Of a stretch of DNA of 6,437 nt, positions 1 to 4,751 are shown in pieces. The DNA comes from an uncultured Collinsella sp. (GTDB lineage Bacteria > Actinomycetota > Coriobacteriia > Coriobacteriales > Coriobacteriaceae). A model generated the notes under the pieces. The model saw only the letters and a program-made list of their open reading frames with translations. It was not told the origin of the DNA and did not search any database. Position numbers and translations under genes: made by a program. The stretch is taken from the NCBI GenBank assembly GCA_900544845.1, contig UQWV01000085.1, positions 1 to 6,437 of the forward strand. The letters run 5' to 3'. Numbering within the stretch: position 1 is the first letter of the stretch; each line of letters starts with the position of its first letter.

Positions 1-363
1 GTCGCGGTGTCGGGTGCATTTCATAGCCCCTATATGGCCGAGGCGACAGAGGGGCTGGCGACGTATATCCAAGCCGGCCACGCGCCGTCTCCGCTGCTGA
101 TTCCGGTCATGGCAAACATGACGGCGGCGCCCTATCCGGCGGACCCGCGAGCGGCATCGGATGTCTTGGCCAATCAGGTGAGCCATGCCGTGCGCTGGGT
201 CGATACGCTGCATGCTCTGCAGGATCAAGGCATCGACACATTTATTGAGGTCGGCCCCGGCAAAACGCTGTCCGGCCTGGTCAAGCGTACGTTGAGCGAC
301 GTTCGTGTGTATTTGTGCGAGACGGCCGAGCAGGTCGCAGCTATTGCCGACGAGCTCGCATAG
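1..363 (+). CDS. fabD: Malonyl-CoA:ACP transacylase, C-terminal part (5' end cut by the window)
   Basis: This is the last 120 residues of FabD, which moves malonyl from CoA to the acyl carrier protein in the cytoplasm and so supplies the extender unit. The reading frame is open from base 1. The fragment starts at the conserved VSGAFHSPYM segment (residues 3-12), whose His8 matches the catalytic histidine (His201 in E. coli FabD). Gln59 in NQVSHAVRW matches the conserved QL/QV-x-x-V-x-W segment, and EVGPGKTLSG (83-92) is the family's C-terminal glycine motif. The active-site serine motif GHSxG and the first roughly 190 residues lie outside the window. The C-terminal length fits the usual 300-310 residue protein. 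It is followed after 30 nt by fabG, as in Firmicutes fab clusters. Identity is secure; the start cannot be seen. Confidence 0.95.
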   Translation, partial: VAVSGAFHSPYMAEATEGLATYIQAGHAPSPLLIPVMANMTAAPYPADPRAASDVLANQVSHAVRWVDTLHALQDQGIDTFIEVGPGKTLSGLVKRTLSDVRVYLCETAEQVAAIADELA

Positions 364-382
364 TCCACAGGGCTGTAACCCG

Positions 383-388
383 AAAGGA
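383..388 (+). promoter_or_regulatory. Ribosome binding site of fabG
   Basis: AAAGGA lies five bases before the ATG at 394 and supports that start. No other in-frame ATG lies close by, and the next GTG would remove the first strand of the Rossmann fold. Confidence 0.75.
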
Positions 389-393
389 ATGAC

Positions 394-1167
394 ATGGGCA
401 ACTTGAACAATGGCGCGCTCGAGCGCAACGACTCACGTCACGTGGCACTGGTCACGGGCGGCTCGCGGGGTATCGGCCGCGCCTGCGCTATCGGTCTGGC
501 GGAGGATGGCTACGATATCGCCGTCGTCTATGCCGGCAGCGTCGATGCGGCGCGCGAGACGTGCGACGCCTGCGAGGCGGCTGGCGCCACGGCGCGCTCA
601 TATCAATGTGACGTGGCCGACCCCGCTGCCGTCAACGCGTGCGTGGAAGCGGTCCTCAACGACTTTGGCTCCATTTGGGCGCTCGTCAACAACGCCGGCA
701 TCACCTGCGATGGCCTGCTTATGCGCATGGGCGATGACGCCTTCGATCGCGTGCTCGATGTCAATCTCAAGGGCACGTTCAACACGACGCGTGCGCTCAC
801 CAAGACCTTTATGCGCCAGCGCGGCGGTTGCGTCATCAACATGAGCTCTGTCGTGGGCCTGATGGGCAATGCCGGGCAAGCCAACTACGCTGCCTCCAAG
901 GCGGGCGTCATTGGTCTGACCAAGGCGGTGGCGCGCGAGCTTGCGCCCCGCGGCGTACGAGTGAACGCGGTCGCTCCCGGGTTTGTCGAGACCGATATGA
1001 CGGCAAAGCTCTCGGAGAAGGTGCGTGCGGCAACCGAGGAGCAGATTCCCCTTAAGCGTATGGCGCGCCCCGAGGAAGTGGCCGGCGTGGTGCGCTTTTT
1101 GGCGAGCGATGCGGCTGCCTACATTACGGGCGAGGTCGTGCGCGTCGACGGCGGAATGGCGATGTAG
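394..1167 (+). CDS. fabG: 3-oxoacyl-[ACP] reductase FabG
   Basis: A 257-residue short-chain dehydrogenase that reduces 3-oxoacyl-ACP to 3-hydroxyacyl-ACP, the first reduction of each elongation cycle, with NADPH expected as donor. Visible in order are the nucleotide-binding TGGSRGIGRA (21-30), CDV (72-74), NNAG (99-102), and the catalytic set Asn124, Ser152 (NMSSVVG), Tyr165 and Lys169 (YAASK). AVAPGFVETDMT follows, and the C-terminal TGEVVRVDGGMAM is typical of FabG. ITCDGLLMRM after NNAG is close to the FabG signature ITRDxLLMRM, which favours FabG over other SDR enzymes. The protein is about a dozen residues longer than E. coli FabG (244), because of a polar N-terminal extension of roughly nine to ten residues (MGNLNNGALERND). 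The ATG is chosen for its AAAGGA site. It lies between fabD and fabF, as expected for the pathway. Confidence 0.96.
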   Translation: MGNLNNGALERNDSRHVALVTGGSRGIGRACAIGLAEDGYDIAVVYAGSVDAARETCDACEAAGATARSYQCDVADPAAVNACVEAVLNDFGSIWALVNNAGITCDGLLMRMGDDAFDRVLDVNLKGTFNTTRALTKTFMRQRGGCVINMSSVVGLMGNAGQANYAASKAGVIGLTKAVARELAPRGVRVNAVAPGFVETDMTAKLSEKVRAATEEQIPLKRMARPEEVAGVVRFLASDAAAYITGEVVRVDGGMAM

Positions 1168-1171
1168 AAAG

Positions 1172-1191
1172 CAAGCCGGGTAAGCGGCTTG
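1172..1191 (+). other. Perfect 7-bp hairpin in the fabG-fabF gap
   Basis: CAAGCCG (1172-1178) pairs perfectly with CGGCTTG (1185-1191) around the six-base loop GGTAAG. It starts four bases after the fabG stop codon and ends three bases before the GAGGAG of fabF. No T-run follows, so it is not an intrinsic terminator. An mRNA stability or processing element, or a modulator of fabF translation, are the likely options. The pairing is seen directly; the function is inferred. Confidence 0.5.
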
Positions 1192-1194
1192 GAT

Positions 1195-1200
1195 GAGGAG
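1195..1200 (+). promoter_or_regulatory. Ribosome binding site of fabF
   Basis: GAGGAG is six bases before the ATG at 1207 and only three before the ATG at 1204, so it favours 1207. It follows directly on the intercistronic hairpin. Confidence 0.7.
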
Positions 1201-1206
1201 ACCATG

Positions 1207-2454
1207 ATGGAACAGAGAGTTGCAATCACCGGTATCGGTGCCGTGTCGCCGCTCGGCAACACCGCGCTTGCCACCTGGGCGGCCATGTGCGCCGGCACGT
1301 GCGGCATCGGCCCGATTACGCACTTCGATACCGATGCGTTTGCCGTCAAGGTGGCGGCCGAGGTCAAGGGCTTTGACGGCAACGAGTACTTTGGCAAGCG
1401 TGACGCCAAGCATCTCGACCCTTGCGTTCAGTTTGCGATGGCGGCTTCGGACGAGGCGATGCACGATGCGGGCTTTGATGTCGAAGGCGCCATCGATCGC
1501 GAGCGCCTGGGCGTCTACGTGGGCTCGGGCGTGGGCGGTATGCAGACACTCGTCGACAACGTCCATACGATTGCCGACCGTGGGCCCCGCCGCGCATCGC
1601 CCTATATGATCGCGATGATGATCCCCAACATGGCATCGGGCAACATCGCAATCCGTCACAAAGCAAAGGGGCCGACCCTGCCCGTCGTGACCGCTTGCGC
1701 CACCTCGGCCCATGCGGTGGGCGAGGCGTTCCGCGCCATCAAGCATGGCTATGCCGACGCGATCCTCGCGGGCGGCGCCGAGGCTGCAATTATCCCCGAT
1801 GCCGTTGCGGGCTTTACGTCCTGCCGCGCATTGACCACCAACCCCGATCCCGCGACGGCCTGCCGTCCGTTCGATGCAGACCGCGACGGCTTTGTGATGG
1901 GCGAGGGCGCCTGCGTGCTCGTGCTCGAGAGCATGGAACATGCGCAGGCGCGCGGTGCGCACATTTATGCCGAGGTCGTGGGCTACGGCAACACCGATGA
2001 TGCCTATCACATCACGAGCCCTGATCCCGAGGCTGCCGGCATTGCCCGCGCGATATCGCTGGCGGTGACCGAGGGCGACGTCAGGCCTTCCGAGGGTCTC
2101 TACATCAATGCCCACGGCACCTCGACCAAGCTCAACGATTCGTCCGAGACGGCGGGCATTAAGCGTGCGCTCGGCGAGGACGCGGCGCGCGCCGCGCACG
2201 TCTCGTCGACTAAGTCGATGACCGGCCACATGATCGGTGCCACGGGTGCCATCGAGGTCATGGCCTGCGCCATGGCGCTCGAGCAGGGCGTGGTGCCGCC
2301 GACCATTAACTACCACACGCCCGATCCCGCCTGCGATCTTGACTACACGCCCAATCGCGCGGTTCGCGCCGACCTTACCTGGGCGCTTTCGACCAACCTG
2401 GGCTTTGGCGGGCACAACGCCGCCATCGCGCTGCGTAGATATACGAGGAGCTAG
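1207..2454 (+). CDS. fabF: 3-oxoacyl-[ACP] synthase II FabF
   Basis: The 415-residue condensing enzyme joins malonyl-ACP to the growing acyl-ACP with loss of CO2. The thiolase-fold residues are all present: nucleophile Cys164 in VVTACATSAHA, His303 in NAHGTSTKLND, Lys336 and His341 in KSMTGHMIGATGA, and the gating Phe400 in LGFGGHN. These positions agree almost exactly with E. coli FabF (Cys163, His303, Lys335, His340, Phe400), and the length matches the family (about 410). The N-terminus RVAITGIGAVSPLG is typical. The ATG at 1207 is chosen because GAGGAG lies six bases upstream. The ATG at 1204 adds one residue, and an in-frame TTG at 1189 falls inside the hairpin and lacks a ribosome site. 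Cys-His-His geometry separates it from FabH. Whether it also does FabB-type work cannot be read from sequence. Confidence 0.96.
   Translation: MEQRVAITGIGAVSPLGNTALATWAAMCAGTCGIGPITHFDTDAFAVKVAAEVKGFDGNEYFGKRDAKHLDPCVQFAMAASDEAMHDAGFDVEGAIDRERLGVYVGSGVGGMQTLVDNVHTIADRGPRRASPYMIAMMIPNMASGNIAIRHKAKGPTLPVVTACATSAHAVGEAFRAIKHGYADAILAGGAEAAIIPDAVAGFTSCRALTTNPDPATACRPFDADRDGFVMGEGACVLVLESMEHAQARGAHIYAEVVGYGNTDDAYHITSPDPEAAGIARAISLAVTEGDVRPSEGLYINAHGTSTKLNDSSETAGIKRALGEDAARAAHVSSTKSMTGHMIGATGAIEVMACAMALEQGVVPPTINYHTPDPACDLDYTPNRAVRADLTWALSTNLGFGGHNAAIALRRYTRS
2445..2450 (+). promoter_or_regulatory. Ribosome binding site of accB, inside the fabF end
   Basis: GAGGAG sits in the last codons of fabF, seven bases before the accB ATG at 2458. 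The fabF stop lies between the two, which suggests coupled translation of fabF and accB. Confidence 0.7.
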
Positions 2455-2457
2455 AGC

Positions 2458-2931
2458 ATGGATTCCAAAAGACTTGCCGAGATAGCCGATGTTATGGAGG
2501 ACCGCGGCCTCACGCGCGTACGCGTTGAGGAGCCCGATGGCACCGCGGTCGAACTCGAGCGCGCGAGCGCCGCGCAGCCGGTTGCCGTGCCCATGCCCAT
2601 GCCGAGCGCTATGGCCGCTCCAGTTGCAGCTCCCACAGTCGCACCTGCCGCACCGGAGCCCGCCGCGCAGACACCTGCCGCCGCACCGGAGCCCAAGGGC
2701 ACCGAGGTGACCGCTCCCATGGTCGGCGTTTTCTATGCTGCCCCGGCGCCGGGCGACGAGCCGTTTGTGCACGTGGGCTCTAAGGTCAAGGCCGGTGAGA
2801 CCCTTTGCATCATCGAGGCCATGAAGGTTCTCAACGAGGTGACGGCCGAGGCAGACGGCGAGGTGCTCGAGATCTGCGTGGCCGACGGCGACCTCGTGGA
2901 GTTCGGCAGTTGCCTTATGAGGATCGGATAG
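2458..2931 (+). CDS. accB: Biotin carboxyl carrier protein of acetyl-CoA carboxylase
   Basis: This 157-residue protein carries covalent biotin between the biotin carboxylase and carboxyltransferase sites of acetyl-CoA carboxylase. It has an N-terminal segment (1-36) like other AccB proteins, a flexible Ala/Pro-rich linker (about 38-80), and a C-terminal biotinyl domain (83-157). The biotin site is EAMKV with Lys123, equivalent to Lys122 of E. coli AccB (156 aa). APAPGDEPF (95-103) lines up with the protruding thumb loop typical of AccB. The residue after the biotinylated lysine is Val, where Met or Leu is usual. The ATG lies three bases after the fabF stop, so the two are probably translated together. 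The linker contains a 15-bp direct repeat, described separately. A biotin ligase gene is not in the window. The thumb and the neighbouring accC argue against a decarboxylase or pyruvate carboxylase biotin subunit. Confidence 0.95.
   Translation: MDSKRLAEIADVMEDRGLTRVRVEEPDGTAVELERASAAQPVAVPMPMPSAMAAPVAAPTVAPAAPEPAAQTPAAAPEPKGTEVTAPMVGVFYAAPAPGDEPFVHVGSKVKAGETLCIIEAMKVLNEVTAEADGEVLEICVADGDLVEFGSCLMRIG
2647..2694 (+). repeat. Direct repeat in the accB linker
   Basis: GCCGCACCGGAGCCC occurs at 2647-2661 and again, identical, at 2680-2694, a spacing of 33 nt or 11 codons. It encodes the APEP units of the Ala/Pro linker. Because the unit is a multiple of three, slippage or recombination would change linker length without breaking the frame. 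The repeat is plain in the sequence; any length variation between strains is inference. Confidence 0.7.
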
Positions 2932-2935
2932 GTGA
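2930..2935 (+). promoter_or_regulatory. Probable ribosome binding site of fabZ
   Basis: AGGTGA overlaps the accB stop codon and is five bases before the ATG at 2941. A second candidate, GAGGA at 2919-2923, would suit the GTG at 2932 (eight bases) or the ATG at 2935 (eleven bases). The start of fabZ is therefore uncertain by up to three residues. Confidence 0.4.
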
Positions 2936-2940
2936 TGTCC

Positions 2941-3363
2941 ATGAACAAAGAAGAGCTCAAGAAACTGTTGCCGCATCGCGAGCCGATGCTTTTGCTCGAC
3001 GAGGCCGAGCTGGTGGGCGACGAGGCCCACGGCAAGATCACGATTACGGGTGACGAGTACTTTTTGCAGGGGCATTTTCCGGGAAACCCGGTAGTCCCCG
3101 GCGTGATTCAGTGCGAGATGCTCGCCCAAAACTGTTGCGTGCTGCTGATGGGCGATGAGGAGGCGCGCGGCGCGACGCCGTTCTATACGAGCCTCGATAA
3201 GGTGCGCTTTAAGCGTCCGGTGCGCCCGGGCGACACGGTTGATCTGGTGTGCACCATCACGCGTGCGCGCGGGCCGTTCCGCTTTGCGACGGGTACTGCG
3301 AGCGTCAACGGTGAGGTTTGCTGCCGCGCCGATATGTCTTTTGCACTCATGCACGAAAGTTAA
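2941..3363 (+). CDS. fabZ: 3-hydroxyacyl-[ACP] dehydratase FabZ
   Basis: A 140-residue hot-dog-fold enzyme that removes water from 3-hydroxyacyl-ACP to give trans-2-enoyl-ACP. It begins with LLPHREPMLLLDE (residues 9-21), the usual N-terminal FabZ motif. The active site is GHFPGNPVVPGV with catalytic His45, followed by Glu59 in CEMLAQ; the 14-residue spacing equals that of E. coli FabZ (His54, Glu68). VRFKRPVRPGDTV and a C-terminal FALM segment complete the family pattern. Length is normal (about 140-150). The start is unsettled: GTG at 2932 directly abuts the accB stop, with ATGs at 2935 and 2941. I chose 2941 for AGGTGA five bases upstream. CEMLAQNCCVLL resembles clostridial FabZ as I remember it. 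Isomerase activity of the FabA or FabN kind cannot be excluded from sequence, but nothing points to it. Confidence 0.94.
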   Translation: MNKEELKKLLPHREPMLLLDEAELVGDEAHGKITITGDEYFLQGHFPGNPVVPGVIQCEMLAQNCCVLLMGDEEARGATPFYTSLDKVRFKRPVRPGDTVDLVCTITRARGPFRFATGTASVNGEVCCRADMSFALMHES

Positions 3364-3369
3364 GGAAGG
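3362..3369 (+). promoter_or_regulatory. Ribosome binding site of accC
   Basis: AAGGAAGG overlaps the TAA stop of fabZ; its AAGGA core lies seven bases before the ATG at 3374. It decides that start over longer in-frame extensions upstream, which would run back through fabZ. Confidence 0.75.
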
Positions 3370-3373
3370 CTTC

Positions 3374-4717
3374 ATGTTCGACAAAGTGCTCATCGCCAAC
3401 CGCGGAGAAGTCGCGGTCCGTGTTATCCGCGCGTGCCGCGATATGGGCATCAAGACCGTCGCCGTTTATTCCACGGCCGATGCGGACGCGCTGCACGTGC
3501 AGCTTGCCGACGAGGCGTATTGCATCGGCGGCCCGCGTCTTGCCGAGAGCTACCTCAACGACGATGCCGTGCTCACCTGTGCCGTGAAGTCGGGGGCAAA
3601 GGCGATCCATCCTGGCTACGGTTTCTTTTCCGAGAAGGCGAGCTTCGTGCGCGACTGCGACAAGTATGGCCTGGCGTTTGTCGGTCCTTCGGCCGAGGTG
3701 ATCGACAGCATGGGCGACAAGGACGCCGCGCGTCGAACGGCCGCCGCGGCGGGCGTGCCCATCGTGCCGGGCTGCGATTTGCTCAAAAGTCCCGAGGAGG
3801 CAACGGCCGAGGCCGAGCGCATTGGCTGCCCCGTGCTTATTAAGGCGCGCGCCGGCGGTGGCGGTCGCGGCATTCGCAAGGTCGAGCGCGTGGAAGATGC
3901 GGCAAAGGCGTTCATCGAGGCACGTGCCGAGGGCGAGGCCGTCTTTGGCGACGGCGAGTGCTACATGGAGAAGTTCGTCGCGCCGGCGCACCATGTCGAG
4001 GTGCAGATTATGGCCGATAAGCAGGGCCATGTGTTTTCGCTCGGCGAGCGCGAGTGCTCGGTGCAGCGCCGCAACCAAAAGCTGATCGAGGAGAGCCCCG
4101 CGCCGTGCCTCGACGGACGCGACGACATTCGTGCTCGCATGCACAAGGCAGCGCGTGACCTGGCTCGTGCCGTCGGCTACGAAGGAGCCGGTACCATCGA
4201 GTTCCTGTATTCGGACGACGGCAATTTCTACTTTATGGAAATGAACACGCGCTTGCAGGTGGAGCATCCGGTTACGGAGTTTGTGACCGATACCGACTTG
4301 GTCAAGTGGCAGCTGCGCGTGGCAGCCGGCCAGCCTCTGCCCTTTGAGCAGGAGGACATGCCGGTTCGCAACCACGCCATGGAGTGCCGCATCAATGCCG
4401 AAACGCCGGACTTTCTGCCGTCATGCGGAACGGTCACTGCGTTGCGTGTGCCGGGTGGTCCGCGCGTGCGCTGGGATTCCGCCATGTTTACCGGTGCGAG
4501 CGTTCCGCCGTACTACGACTCCATGCTCGGCAAGCTCATCGTGTGCGCGTCCACGCGTGACGGCGCCATTCGCAAGATGCGCTCGGCCCTGGGCGAGCTC
4601 GTGATTGAGGGCGTGAGCGAAAACAGCGAGCTTCAGCTCGACGTGCTGGCAAACGACGAGTTCTTGTCGGGCATGTATCACACCGATCTGATGGGGCATC
4701 TCTATGCTGATGAATAG
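3374..4717 (+). CDS. accC: Biotin carboxylase subunit of acetyl-CoA carboxylase
   Basis: The 447-residue ATP-grasp enzyme carboxylates the biotin on AccB using ATP and bicarbonate. It begins MFDKVLIANRGEVAVRVIRA, the standard start. Next come HPGYGFFSE (79-87) and Lys116 in GDKDAAR. Lys157 precedes the glycine loop GGGGRG (161-166), and His207 lies in HHVEVQ. Glu276 and Glu289 are the metal ligands, in GTIEF and FMEMNTRLQVEHPVTE. Arg293, Gln295, Glu297 and Arg339 (MECRINAE) complete the bicarbonate and biotin site. All correspond to E. coli AccC (449 aa) within two positions. The C-terminal VPPYYDSMLGKLIV is also conserved. There is no carrier or carboxyltransferase domain, so it is a stand-alone subunit rather than pyruvate or propionyl-CoA carboxylase, and adjacent accB and accDA supply the partners. 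The frame is open upstream within fabZ, but homology and the AAGGAAGG site fix this ATG. Confidence 0.97.
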   Translation: MFDKVLIANRGEVAVRVIRACRDMGIKTVAVYSTADADALHVQLADEAYCIGGPRLAESYLNDDAVLTCAVKSGAKAIHPGYGFFSEKASFVRDCDKYGLAFVGPSAEVIDSMGDKDAARRTAAAAGVPIVPGCDLLKSPEEATAEAERIGCPVLIKARAGGGGRGIRKVERVEDAAKAFIEARAEGEAVFGDGECYMEKFVAPAHHVEVQIMADKQGHVFSLGERECSVQRRNQKLIEESPAPCLDGRDDIRARMHKAARDLARAVGYEGAGTIEFLYSDDGNFYFMEMNTRLQVEHPVTEFVTDTDLVKWQLRVAAGQPLPFEQEDMPVRNHAMECRINAETPDFLPSCGTVTALRVPGGPRVRWDSAMFTGASVPPYYDSMLGKLIVCASTRDGAIRKMRSALGELVIEGVSENSELQLDVLANDEFLSGMYHTDLMGHLYADE

Positions 4718-4742
4718 AAAAGCGAAGACGGTCAACGTCCTC

Positions 4743-4748
4743 GAGGGA
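4743..4748 (+). promoter_or_regulatory. Likely ribosome binding site of accDA
   Basis: GAGGGA is three bases before the ATG at 4752 (its GAGG core five bases before). It is the best purine run near the start. It lies inside a small potential hairpin, CGGTC (4729-4733) with GACCG (4747-4751), that would partly cover it. Confidence 0.45.
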
Positions 4749-4751
4749 CCG

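Noticed and set aside
1172..1191. Intrinsic terminator after fabG
   Set aside because: The stem is real but is followed by GATGAGGAG, not a T-run, and fabF starts at once.
2181..2196. 16-bp perfect palindrome CGCGGCGCGCGCCGCG in fabF
   Set aside because: It is built from GC-rich Ala/Arg codons in a conserved reading frame. Self-complementary GC runs of this size are expected by chance in such DNA.
3079..3091. Short hairpin CCGGGAAACCCGG in fabZ
   Set aside because: A 5-bp stem in coding sequence that encodes the conserved GHFPGNP motif; the protein constraint explains it.
3155..3373. Upstream in-frame extension of accC by 73 codons
   Set aside because: It overlaps fabZ out of frame, gives an Arg-rich shadow translation, and the accC ATG at 3374 has a strong ribosome site and the canonical N-terminus.
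598..3453. A 951-codon open frame on the reverse strand across fabG, fabF, accB and fabZ
   Set aside because: It is in codon register with the + strand genes fabG to fabZ, which all share one frame. Stops there would need sense TTA, CTA or TCA codons, which this GC-rich genome avoids; it ends exactly at a TCA codon of fabG. The translation matches no family I know and is low in complexity.
3490..3503. 14-bp palindrome GCTGCACGTGCAGC early in accC
   Set aside because: Chance expectation in 6.4 kb is not far below one, and it lies within ordinary coding sequence with no second copy.
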